From the NCBI GenBank assembly GCA_027972325.1, contig JAPMOS010000021.1, forward strand, positions 1 to 52,500: a stretch of DNA of 52,500 bases, read 5' to 3'. The notes beneath the pieces were generated by a model. It did no database searches. It was not told the DNA's origin and worked only from the letters and a program-made list of their open reading frames with translations. This document shows positions 31,120 through 41,949 of the stretch, one piece after another. Source of the stretch: Paratrimastix pyriformis. Its lineage: Eukaryota > Preaxostyla > Paratrimastigidae. A program made the translations under genes and the position numbers. Position 1 is the stretch's first letter, and each line of letters opens with the position of its first letter.

Positions 31120-33280
31120 AGCTTCACGTACTCCGTCTCCACTCTGTTCCCCAGACGCAGACCCGCTCCATGATGGCTTTGACATACTGTGGCTTCCTGC
31201 CCTTCCACTGGAACCTACCCCCACTATCAGGTCTGCCACGCTCCTGATCCCTCCTCATCAGTGTTTGTCTGTGTTGCTTGGTGATCCTGTGCGGGCTTGC
31301 CAATTCCTCCAGTGTTGTTGGCATCCCATACCCCTGCTCCTCTTTCAGCTCCTCGCCCTCCCTGAGAATGGCCAGATCATTCCTGGACATGACCTGCAGC
31401 ATCCCCGAGAGGGATGCCAGGCATCTTCTCCTTTCCGTGGAGCCTTACCCACTTACCCGGGTCATCCAGCAGGGGTTCACTTGTGGTCCACAACTTCTGA
31501 AGAAGTGCAATCTCCTCACGGAGCATCACCCCACATCCTTGCTCATCCGCCACTCTCCCCAACAACTGTGTCAGCACCATCATATCATGCACATCCACCG
31601 GGTCCTTCAGGCCCATGCCCCCTTCATCCTCCGGGAAGAAAAGCACCTCCGCCGGATCGCACTTCCCCAGACAGCCACCAATCTCCCTAAAGACCCTCGC
31701 ATATCTTTGCCGTAGGATCTCCAAGTCCTTCTTTGGCATGGGGCACTGTCTGGCCGTGTACTGGAGGCACGTCGACACGCACTCGTTGATCATCTGCACC
31801 ATCAACCTCGGGGACCTTCTTGTCCATCAGCCTGTGCAGCCTCCCGCACATTTTCTGGATAACCTTCTCCGTGTTGACCTTCATGTTCATCTCCTCGTCT
31901 ATCCAAATCCCCAGGTATCGGATGGCCCCACCCTTCTGCTGGACCTTGATGACCCGACCCTCACCCAAGTCCAGGTCCGTCTTGCTCTTCACCCCCACAC
32001 AGGTAGTCACACTTGGTCCACGACAGCTGCATGCCCGCCTCCTCCACCTTCCGTCTCACTGTGTTGACCAACCGGACCATCTGCTCCTTGGTTCGAGTGA
32101 CCAGCATAACATCGTCAGCAAAGGCAAGGACTTTCACCTTCCTCCCACTATCCAGGATATACCCACCTTCCTGCTTTCGCACCTCTGCCAGCACTTCCTC
32201 CATGAATGAGATAAAGAGCAGACACGAAAGCGGGTCCCCTGGCTGATACCCCTTTCTATGTCGTAGCTCTCTGTCAGTCCGTACCCTGTGATCACTCTCG
32301 CCTTCCTTCCCTCGTACAGACTATCTACGTACCTGATGAATGCCTCCTCAACCCCCATCCGTCTCAACCCCCTCCTCAGTGCGTCCATGTCCACCGTGTC
32401 GTATGCTTTTTTTATGTCCAATGAGCACATATGGAACTCTCGACCTCCCATAATTTTCGAGTCAGTGAGCACTCCCATAATCTCTGCGATTGGGGTCTCA
32501 ATCCTCCGACCCCTCAAGAATCCAAACTGCTCCGCCCCAAACACTTGCTTCTCTACGCACCAGTCTTGAAACCGCGACGCCACCACCACCTGCAGCCCCT
32601 TCAGAAAAACTTGGATCAAAGTGATCGGTCTCCTTCCTGCCGGGTCCCCCGGGTGCTCCGTCTGCGATTTCGTGGCCATAAACACCGAGCTAATCTTGAG
32701 CTCCTGCGGCACCTCACTCTTTTCCAGCATCTCATTATATCTCCTTCTCATCCACTCCTTGATCTCATCCTGACAGGCGTGAATCATCTCCGCCGTCACC
32801 CCGTCCGGGCCCGCTGCCTTGCCATCTGGGAGTGCTCCCAGGATCGTTTCAACGTCATGCATGGTAAGGGGGGCCATGATGACCCTCTCCTCCTCTTGAG
32901 ACCTTCCCACCGGTGCCTGCTTCATTCCGCCCATCGGCATCACTCTCCTTGCCAGGTCCGCCATGAATTCCCTCCATCCCCTCTTCACCAATTCTGGATC
33001 TGTCACCACCTTATCCACCTTGCCTTCACCGTTCTTGGTGGCATACGCCGTGACGGGCGCCACCCCGTCAGTCATTATGCCCTTATATATCCGTTTGCGT
33101 TTTCCCTCCAACGCCCTGTCCCGCTTCTTGTAGTGCATGCTTCTCATCTTTGCCAATTGGCGCTGCATCTCCCTCCTCCTTTCCGAGTCCCTCTCCTCCA
33201 CCGCCCTCCGCCGCAGCTTCCTCATGCGGTGGGGCTCGTAGTCCCGATCCGTATTTGTAACCTCCCGGTACCCAAACACA
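31120..33280 (-). CDS. LINE-B reverse transcriptase
   Basis: Canonical non-LTR RT blocks in order: ALPDGKAAGPDGVTAEMIHA, SEVPQELKISSVFMATK, DPAGRRPITLIQVFLKGLQ, FGFLRGRRIETPIAEIMGVL, FHMCSLDIKKAYDTVDMDAL (motif A Asp), YDIERGISQG, and VLAFADDVMLVTR (motif C, near 32115). The thumb region (NECVSTCLQYTARQCPMP) follows at about 31800. The enzyme would prime on nicked target DNA to copy the element RNA. Frame changes occur near 32200, 31990 and 31400. Confidence 0.92.
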
Positions 33281-33354
33281 TGCCCCGCCGTTTCCTCAGG
33301 ATCCGACCCATCTGTTCGAATGACAGCTCCTCCCCTTCCCCGATGCCTTTCGAA

Positions 33355-33983
33355 TCATCTCCGCCACCTTCCTCCGATATGAGCCCATCTTCTCCACCAA
33401 CACATCATACTCTTCTCTCCCTTTTCACGCAGCAACGCGTCCAAGTCCGACCTGGACGGGCAAATGGCCACCTTCCTCCTTGTCGTCCCCGCCCATGCCG
33501 GCAGCATGTTCCTCAAGTCAGTCACGACCATGTGATGGTCTGTAACTTCGCTCCACTGTATCTCCTCATTTCTCCATACCCATAGGTTATCGAGCATCCT
33601 TGCCATCGTCCCTTGCGTTGCGAGGCAAAGGTCCAACCGAGCCACCCCTTTCATCCCCGGCTGCTTGTCCTTCTCCTCTGCATCCCCCCCCTTCTTGTTC
33701 CGCACAAACGTGATCTCATTCTCCTTGCCTACCATCTTCGCCGTGTCATACAGTCCCAACTTCTCATGCTCTCCGACTTCCTTGGCCCAGCTATTCGCAT
33801 CCGTGTACACCACTCCCCCTTCCCTCTGCCGCCCCCTCCGCCATGCACTCATCCAGCCTTTCAATAATCACCTTCCTGACCCTCTCCTTGTCATCTCCCT
33901 CCCCAGTCGGATAGTACATATTCACCAGCCGGAGGTTGGTCTTTCCCTCCGACCAGTCCATGTACATCAAATAGCCCGGCAGG
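33355..33983 (-). CDS. LINE-B APE endonuclease, C-terminal half
   Basis: YLMYMDWSEGKTNLRLVNMYY and VVYTDANSWAKEVG are followed by LDLCLATQG and the catalytic SDH-like motif VTDHHMVVTDLRN (near 33530). The N-terminal half of the same domain lies on the far side of LINE-C, at 43974-44240. It would nick target DNA to start integration. Confidence 0.85.
33975..33983. repeat. Target-site duplication of LINE-C, left
   Basis: CCCGGCAGG, matching 43974-43982 on the right. Confidence 0.88.
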
Positions 33984-34002
33984 TGTGTGTGTGTGTGTGT
34001 GT

Positions 34003-34167
34003 GATACTTCCCGGCTTGCGCCGAGTCCGGAATCGGGCCGAAGCCCGCGGGTGACATGATCCCCCCCGGGCCGCCTTCCCGCAGGACAAGTCCTGCAGAA
34101 AGAGCACCCCAGGGAGTTCATGGGTCGGCTACCGTCCCTCCAGGGGCGGTCTCCGCCGACTTCCGGA
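34003..34167 (-). other. LINE-C 3' UTR with UUCG hairpin
   Basis: The minus strand reads GGATCATGTCACCCGCGGGC followed by TTCGGCCCG (about 34036-34061): a stem CGGGC/GCCCG with TTCG loop. GTATCACACAC follows. It closely matches LINE-B. Confidence 0.8.
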
Positions 34168-35061
34168 CTACAGCTCTTCTTTCATTCCTGCCTCAAATTT
34201 TTCGCACTTCTTCCTTTGCTGAATCGCTATGAGCATCGTTTTCCTGATTCCTGCCAGCTCGCTTCCCACCTCCTTTTGAGTGTCTTCATCCACAATTCCC
34301 ATTTCCGCTGCCAGTCTACATGCATTCGCGTATTCCATCTTAACACCGCACTTCGCTCTCAACCTCCTCATCACCTTCGTCACCACCGCCTCCGATATCC
34401 CCCTCCAGTTGTAAAGCGCTTCCCCATCTCTCGGGCGGCCCTCATAGTTTACCTGCACCATGCAACTCCCGGCCTCCTTCCTCAACATCGCCTCCAAAGC
34501 CCACAACGGGGCTGGGTCCATCGGGAATCTCTCCTAGCCCGCCCATTCTCAAACATCAGAATCCCCACATCAAACCGCGCCTTCCCCACCACTTTCCTCC
34601 CGGTGCGCCAGAAACTCGGCTCCCAAAGGCAAAACCACCCTCCTGGATGATGAAAAGCTCACGCATCTGAATGTCCCCTTGATCGCCAAGCTCACACCGT
34701 GCTTCGGCTCACTCCCCGGCTGGATTCTGTTCGCTTTCCCTTCCCCGTACGGCACAATAACAATGCATCTAAACGCTCTTTTCCTCCTCTACCAATCGGG
34801 CTCTCCGCCCACTCTCCAATTGCTCGGAAAACCGATCCATCTCCTCCTGGGGTTATATTCCGGATTCGCATAAATCAACAAGTCCCGATTCTCCTTAAAT
34901 AGCCCGTACCCATCCACCGAACCTCCCAGGAACCAGTCTTCCTTACTCGGCGTTCTATACTCTGGGAAACTGAGATCCGCATTCCCTGGGTGCGAAAACG
35001 CCATCACCGTTAGGCTTCCCGCCTGCCTCAGCAACGAAGATATAGTGTGGGAGTCGTCCAT
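34168..35061 (-). CDS. LINE-C ORF2 C-terminus: PCIF1/Dam-like domain
   Basis: FSHPGNADLSFPEYRTPSKE, FLGGSVDGYGLFKENRDLL and IYANPEYNP (near 34860), then VPYGEGKANR and RELFIIQEG, then the tail RLAAEMGIVDEDTQKEVGSE to the stop at 34168. The motif order is the same as in LINE-A and LINE-B. Frame changes occur near 34840, 34700 and 34550. Confidence 0.6.
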
Positions 35062-35341
35062 TGGTTCCTCAGCGTACTCATATGCGTCCGCCCTCCTTTA
35101 CTGTCGTGCTTTTCCCTTCCTCATATCGGTCACACATCTCAGCCACCTCTGTCGAGAACCTTTCCCAAAACTGTCCCATGTTCTCGCCCGAAACCATCTC
35201 CCCGGACCTCTCCATCAATTGCCATAGCCTCACCTTCGTGATCTGCCTGCCCCTTATCTTCACACACTCGCCCATCGGCTCCACCCACTTCTCCTCGAGC
35301 AACTGGTCCGGTCTTCAGCTCCCTCCGCCTTGTCCAACCAC

Positions 35342-36190
35342 TCAATTAGCTTCACTGCATCCGCCCTTTCCATCTCTCCCCACACATCCCGCCATCCCTG
35401 GGCACTCAAACACCAAGTGGTTCATGTGGTCCCTCACCCCACACCAACACTTCCCATCCCCTCCCCGTTGATGTAGAACCGGATGTTGGCCGTGATATAC
35501 CGCTGCAGGATTGCCATCATCGCCAGCTTCCTGACATCTCACACCTCATCGTTTGCACGTTGATCCCTCCGTTGCGACTCTCTGCGTTAATCAACACAAT
35601 CTGTTTTTCTTTTACGAGCCGCCCTCCACATTCGACTTTTCCTCCCCATTCCTTCATCACCTCTCTGAAGTCTGTCTCCACCTCCTTCCCGTCACTTCTC
35701 CGCACCAGCTTGAATCCCCATCCTTTCGGGCACCACGCTCGGCTCCATCTTTATGCTCCGTCCCGCAATCTTGTCTGCCAATCTGTTCCCCTCCGCATCC
35801 AGCGACGCACTAGTTTCCTGATGTCCCTTAACCCAGACCAGTCGTATCTCTCCACGATGCTCCTTCACAATCCGCTGCCCTCCGCAGCAGTCCCTCCGCC
35901 TTCGATTCTATCAGATCCGTTGGTTTCCACCAACCCTTTATCAGTCCCTCAACCCACCCCTTTGCCACTTTACTGTCCGTTCTCACTTCCACATTCGCAT
36001 CCTGTCCAATCCGAATAGCCTCCAGAATAGCCTCCAACTCCGCTTCATTGTTAGTCTGCCCCGACCCGAACACCTCCTCCCGCTCTCACCGCCAGCGCCC
36101 CATTTTTAATCTCTCAATCACCGCGAACGCCGCCCGTCTTTCCTTCCGGCTTGTCGCACTCCCATCAGTATAAACCTCCATTCCCGCCTT
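35342..36190 (-). CDS. LINE-C RNase H and zinc knuckle
   Basis: RNase H core residues appear in NNEAELEAILEAI (near 36050), VRTDSKVAKGWVEGL (near 35975) and the GHQE..SLDAEGNR region (near 35800). The knuckle CWCGVRDHMNHLVFEC lies near 35430. The frame changes more than once. Confidence 0.8.
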
Positions 36191-36304
36191 TTCCACAATA
36201 CCGTCTCACCAGCGCCCTTTGTTTTTCCACGGTTCCTTCACTTGCTCGTTTTCTCGATCTTCTCCCCATCTTTCCTCCCATCCTCCCTCCCATGTTTCTC
36301 CGTT

Positions 36305-38400
36305 TCACCACTGCCGACCGCCCCAACCCCCGACTCCCCTCACTCCTTCCTTCATTCCCCTTATCTGCATTGCCTTCCTTTCCTTCTCCACTCTCCGCCT
36401 TTTCCGCCCCTCCGCCGACTCCTCCTCCCGAATCCGCCTCGCCAATTGCAGATAGTCCGGACTCACCCTGTTACCATACAGACACACCCGCTTTTTGATC
36501 GTCTCCACATACTGCGGCATCACCCCTTTCCAATGAAATCTTCCCCCTATGATGAGGTCCGCCACACTCCGAATCTTCCTTTTCATGAGGGTCTGTCTGT
36601 GCTTCTTTGTTATCTTGCAGGGCTCCGCCATCTCTTCCAGTGTCGTCGGCATGCCGTACTTCACTTCCTCCTTCAGTTTCTCACCGTCCCTCAGGATCGC
36701 CATGTCTCTCCTGTGCATCACCTGCAACGCCCCAATCACCACCCCCGGCATCTTCTCCTGCCCGTGCATCTTCACCCACTTCCCTGCATCATCCAACAGC
36801 GGCTCACGCGTCGTCCACAATTTCTGCAGCAGCACGATCTCCTCCCTCAGCACCACTCCACACCCCTGCTCGTCCGCCATCCTCCCCAGAATTTGTGTCA
36901 TCACCATCATATCATGGACATCAATCGGGTCCTTCAGCCCCATACCCCTTCCTCCTCCGGAAAGAACAGCACCTCTGCCGGGTCGCATTTCCCAATACAA
37001 CCTCCGATTTCCTGAACACCCTCGCATATCTCTGCTTCAGTGTTTCCAAGTCCCTTGTCGGCATTGGGCACTGCCTCGCCGTGTATTGTAGGCAAGTCGA
37101 GACACACTCATTAATCATTTGCACCATCAACCTCGGAGGGACCTTCTTGTCCATGAGCCTGTGCAGTCGCCCACACATTTTCTGGATCACCTTCTCCGTG
37201 TTGACCTTCATGTTCATCTCCTCATCTATCCATATCCCAAGATACCGAATTGCTCCACCCTTTTGCTGCACTCTGATCTTTCGACCCTCTCCCAGATCCA
37301 AGTCCGTCTTCCCTTCACCCCGCCACACAGGTAGTCACACTTGCTCCACGACAGCTCCATACCAGCCTCTTCCACTTTCCGCCTTACCGTATTCACCAAA
37401 CGGACCATCTGTTCCCTTGTTCTCGTCACCAACATAATGTCGTCCGCAAATGCCAACACCTTTACCTTCCTGCCGCTATCCAGAATATAGCCTCCTGTCG
37501 TCTCACCTCCGCCAAGACTCCCTCCATGAAGGAGATAAACAGCAGGCAGGACAACGGGTCCCCTTGACTAATTCCTCTCTCAATGTCATAGCTATCCGTC
37601 AACCCGTACCCCGTGATCACCCGCGCCTTTCTCCCCTCATACAAGCTGTCCACATACCTGACAAATTCCTCTTCCACCCCCATCCTTCTCAACCCCCTCC
37701 TGAGCGCCTCCATGTCAACTGTATCATAGGCCTTTCTTATATCTAGCGCGCACATGTGGAACTCCTTACCTCCCATAATCTTCGAGTCCGTCAACACCCC
37801 CAAAATCTCGGCAATAGGCGTCTCAATCCTCCGATCCCTCAGGAAACCAAACTGCTCCGCCCCGAATACCCCTTTTCAACGCACCAGTCTTGAAATCTCG
37901 AGGCAATCACTACCTGCAGTCCTTTCAAAAAAACCTGTATTAAAGTTATAGGCCTTCTGCCGGCCGGATCCCCCGGATGCTCCGTCTGCGATTTGGTTGC
38001 CATATAGACCGAGCTGAGTTTCAGCTCCTCAGGAACCTCAGACTTCTCCAACATCTCGTTGTATCGCCTCCCCAACCACTCCTTAATTTCGTCCTGACAA
38101 GCATGGACCATCTCCGCCGTCACTCCATCCGGGCCAGCCGCTTTCCCGTCCGGCAACGCCCCCAGTATTGTCTGGATATCATGCGTCGTCAGAGGGGCCA
38201 TAATTACCCTTCCACCCACGCCTCCCGTTACCTCCTTCAGTCTTTGCCCCCGTCCCCCACCGGCAGCTTCCTTTTTGCAAGCCCCGCCATGAATCCCCAC
38301 CATCCCCTCTTAACCTCCGCCGGGTCCGACACCACCCTGTCCATCTTCCCCTCCGCATTTCGAGTCACGTAGGTTGTAATTGGCGCCGCGCCATCCGTCA
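36305..38400 (-). CDS. LINE-C reverse transcriptase
   Basis: RT blocks: ALPDGKAAGPDGVTAEMVHA (near 38140), DPAGRRPITLIQVFLKGLQ (near 37960), FHMCALDIRKAYDTVDMEAL (near 37750), YDIERGISQGDPLSCLLFIS (near 37580; the GDP box is complete here), MLAFADDIMLVTR (near 37450), then thumb NECVSTCLQYTARQCPMP (near 37100). At least four frame changes lie between blocks. Confidence 0.92.
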
Positions 38401-38632
38401 TGATACCCTTATAGATACGCTTGCGCTTTCCTCCAATGCCCTATCTCTCTTACCATAATGCACCGACCTCATCTTCGCCAACTGTTTCAACATCTCCTTC
38501 CTCTTATTCAAGTCCTCCTCCGCCAGCGCTCTCCTCCTCAATTTCTTTATCCTGAAAGGCTCAAAATCTCGATCCGTATTCATCACATCCCTATAGCCAA
38601 AACGCAGCCAGCTGTTACCCGAAGAAACTCAC

Positions 38633-39580
38633 TCATCTGTTCAAATGATGGCTCCTCCCCTTCACAGCTGCCTCTCGCAACATTTGCGCAACCTTCCCAC
38701 GGTACTTTTCCATTTTCCCAACCATAACATCATACTCCTCCTTCTTCTTGTCCCGCAACAGTGCCTCCACCTCCGTCCGGGAAGGGCAGATGGCCACCTT
38801 CCTCCGAGCCATTTTCACCGCAGAAGGCGCCATGTTTCGGAGATCCGTTACAATCATGTGGTGATCCGTGACCGCCTGCCACTGAATCTCATCATTCCGC
38901 CAAACAAACAAATTGTCCAGCACCTCCCCATTGTCCCCTGCGTCGACAGACACAAATCCAACCGGGCCCTCCCCTTCCCTTCATGCTCTTCCTCTTTCGC
39001 CACCGTCCCACCCTTCCGGCTCCGGATAAAAGTTATCTCCCCCGCCTTCCCAACCATCTTCGCCACATCATACAATCCCAGTTTCTCTTGCTCCCCTCCT
39101 TCCTTAGCCCATCCGTTCGCATCTGTGTACACCACGACTCCTCTCCCATCCGACGCCCCCCCGCCACACACTCCTCCAACCGCTCCAAGATCACACTCCT
39201 TACCCTCACGTTCGCCTCTCCGTCTCCAGTAGGAAAATACATGTTGATGAGTCTCATCTGATTCTTCCCCTCCGTCCAGTCCATAAACATGAGATAACCA
39301 GGAATCACCTCCGTAATCTTTCGCACTGCCACTTGCAATGTTTTTCTATACCCAATCATCACCCCCCTCTCGGGTGCCTCTTAACAGACTCCTCCGCCAC
39401 TGAGCTCCTCCAGCACCACCCCTTCATCCATTTTTCCTGCAAAAACTCCTTGTTGTCCCTCGTTCCTTTCGTCTCCTGCCGAGCGCTATGTCCGTTCGAC
39501 CCACCTTTAGCAAATCTTCTACATTTTTCTTTTCCATTCCGAGCCCAGCCCCGCACATTCCATCCGACCACCCTCACCCG
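38633..39580 (-). CDS. LINE-C APE endonuclease
   Basis: The domain starts with VVGWNVRGWARNG (near 39550) and the metal-binding QETKGT (near 39470). PGYLMFMDWTEGKNQMRLIN and VVYTDANGWAKEG follow, and it ends with LDLCLSTQG and a TDHHMIVTDLRN motif (near 38850). It is the nicking enzyme for target-primed reverse transcription. Confidence 0.88.
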
Positions 39581-39915
39581 ATCCTCCTCTTTCCCCAGCC
39601 CCGCCCACTGGTTAGCCTCCTTTTTCGCAGCACCACTTTTCCGGTCTTCCGCCTCCGCCTTCATCATACACCCGCTCAATATCCAGCATTTTCGCTTTTG
39701 CCTCTTCTTCCTCTGCGCATCCCTTTTCCCCTTCCTTCTCGCGCCTTCACTCCCTTCCCCGCACCCTGACTTCCGGGTAACTATCCCCCACTGCAGATAG
39801 GCTTCCCACACCCACCCCATGCCCTGCTCCGCCCCGGCCCATCCCCGCCCCCCAGCCTTCCCACCTCCCATCTGCATCTTCACACCTCCGAACGCCGGAC
39901 CCAGGGCCGACTTCC

Positions 39916-40790
39916 TCATCTTCGAAGCCTTTTCCTGCCCCTCCACATACAGGAACACATCTCCATGACCTGCTTCCTCTTCCCCAACTTCTCCGACCCT
40001 GCTGTCATTAAACCTCCACCATTGGTCTCCAATCTTTTGACCGCCACCCAGTGTCGCCCACCCCCCCTTCTCCCACAAAACTCCGCCACCGCTACCATGT
40101 GGTACACCTTACCGCCCATTTCCACCACATCCGGCTGGACCCTCCATTGCCTCTTATCAACCATCCCTTCCCTACCCCGCGTCACTTGGACGACCATAAC
40201 ACCCTCTGTTCCCACCACCCGCTCCTCCCTCGCATGCCAACGATCCACCCCACACCCAGGGCACCTTTTTCGTATCCTCTGATTTGAAAGGATCACCCTT
40301 CCCACAGCGTCACTCATTTTCTCGAAATCCCGCTCCAATCTCACCGTTAGATCGCTTCTCTCTCCGTTCCGCTGCTCATAAGCTCACACTCCTGACATGT
40401 GTCCTCTACTTCCACAGTTACCTTTGCCGCGATCCCAGACCTCCGCAACAATTCAACGAGGGCCTCCTCCGCTTCCCCATCCTGCCCTTCGTCCAAACCC
40501 CTGGTTCCCTCCCTCCACACCCCATCTTCCCACTCCGGGGTCCCATGACCTCCCGCAATATCTCGTACAACTCACCCACCCCCCCAGCCGCCTCAACCAC
40601 CTGGAGGGCCGTGCTGATCCAGCACCGGTGGCCAGTGACATTAACTATTCCTCTATACATTCCGCCCCCATTACCATCCTCCAGCTCTCCATCACCTTCC
40701 CCACTCCATTTCCACCTCCATAGCAATCCTGCTCCCCACCGCCTCCAATCTTTTTTACCGATGTCATCGTCATTACAATAAAACTCAACC
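39916..40790 (-). CDS. LINE-C USP-type (C19) peptidase-like domain in ORF2
   Basis: Four landmarks of ubiquitin-specific proteases appear in the right order. (1) A Cys box, YRGIVNVTGHRCWISTALQV (Cys codon at 40622-40624). (2) A QDA.E.L..L-like stretch, DGEAEEALVELLRRSG. (3) A zinc ribbon, CQEC (near 40398) and CPGC (near 40260). (4) A His box, YHMVAVAEF then GRHWVAVKRL (His near 40052), followed by WWRFNDSRVGEVGEEE and DVFLYV. In the family these residues hydrolyse ubiquitin isopeptide bonds. It precedes the APE domain in the same ORF. The frame changes near 40470, 40350 and 40030 in this copy. Confidence 0.75.
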
Positions 40791-40799
40791 AACCCAACC

Positions 40800-41947
40800 A
40801 GCTTTTTCAAAAATTCAGCCAAGTCAATGTCAGCCCACCCCCTTTTCCACCCCTCCTTCATCCCCACCCATCTCTTTAATCGGTCAACAATAAAATTCCA
40901 ATTGGCCTGGCATGCTAAACCTTCCAAGTCCCCCCAAGCGTACATTATCACTCGCATCCATGATATCCGAGCCAGTCTCCCTTTCCAAACCTCCCTGTCC
41001 CAAGAGCACTGCCGAAACTCAAAGGAGTCTACAAGGCAAACGGCAACAAGGAAAACATTCGCACAGACCGTAAGCAAAAAGGAAGCCAGCCCCAGCCACC
41101 TGAGCCAAAGTAGTATGCCCCCGATGTCGCCAGCCTGTGACGCATTCCCATCCCCGGCATGGTCCTCCATCCTACCATCAAGGTTTTCCCCAAAGCCGGG
41201 GTTCTCCTCTGCTCCTTCCCTCATGAGGTTGTCCCCTTCAGCGGGGTTTTCCTCCTTCTTCTTCTTGAGGTTGTCCCCCTTCTTGGGGTTTTCCTCCATC
41301 ATGTCCATACCCCACCCAGCCGATGGCGCCCAGCGATGCCCCTTGAGGTTGTCCCCGACGCCGGGGTTTTCCTCTTTCTTGAGGTTGTCCCCGACGGCGG
41401 GGTTTTCCTCCTTCTTGAGGTTGTCCCCGACGGCGGGGTTTTCCTCCTTCTTGAGGTTGTCCCCTTCGGGGTTTTCCTCGTACCACTCGGTGAGGTTTGC
41501 CTGCCACATTTTAGCCAGGTTGTCCTCGACCCTCTCTCTGGCCACCCCAGGGGTAACGATCCCTAGGGCATCCCGCCGACGTAGCACAGCGGCCCCCTCC
41601 TCTCCAGCACCCGCAGGAACCGCTGCGGGTGTTAAGGGGGTCCTGGTTTGACCGTTGACCCCTTGACCGGCCCTAGCGTCACCACCAGTCCTACCGAGAT
41701 CATCGATCTCAGAAAATGAGTAAACTGTAATAAATGAAAACTTACACAGACCTTCAGACATCGTCCAAAGTTGCCCATTCCTTCGGAGGTTTTGTGCAGA
41801 TGCAGGCATTGGAGCTCCCATCTGCTCAGTCCAGTATTGGAATTGGATGACTGAAAAAAGGTACACACAGACCAACCCCATTCCAGGAAAGCTCAAAACA
41901 ATAACCAGACTGCCCTTGACCAGCCCTACCAAGATCAGCGGCCACAT
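40800..41947 (-). CDS. LINE-C ORF2 N-terminus with hydrophobic segments and EENP repeats
   Basis: The start codon at 41947 follows the stop of the middle frame by 2 bp. The protein begins with a hydrophobic stretch (WPLILVGLVKGSLVIVLSF), then about eight repeats of EENPAVGDNLKK-type 12-mers. A second hydrophobic stretch follows (ILLWLRWLGLASFLLTVCAN, about 41080-41020), then charged helical sequence up to the USP-like domain. Membrane segments at the front of a LINE ORF2 are unusual; they could be true anchors or only hydrophobic cores. This part is open without breaks for 509 codons, running into the USP Cys box. Confidence 0.65.
41215..41490 (-). repeat. 36-bp tandem repeat in LINE-C ORF2
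   Basis: The unit contains TTGAGGTTGTCCCC and GGGGTTTTCCTC on the plus strand and encodes EENPxxGDNLKK on the minus strand. There are about eight units, some separated by non-repeat sequence, all in the same frame. Confidence 0.9.
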
Positions 41948-41949
41948 TC

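Larger units (their letters stand above)
28517..33983 (-). mobile_element. LINE-B, 3' part (full-length LINE split by LINE-C)
   Basis: This is the 3' 5.47 kb of a 9.85 kb LINE whose 5' part is 43974-48360. The split is shown by the 9-bp repeat CCCGGCAGG at 33975-33983 and 43974-43982, and by the protein, which continues across it (SEVLPG, then YLMYMDWSEG). The 3' end is (AC)n at 28517-28538. The whole insertion is bounded by CGCACAACAC (28507-28516 and 48361-48370). Being full length yet rich in small frame changes, it is older than LINE-A and S3. Confidence 0.93.
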
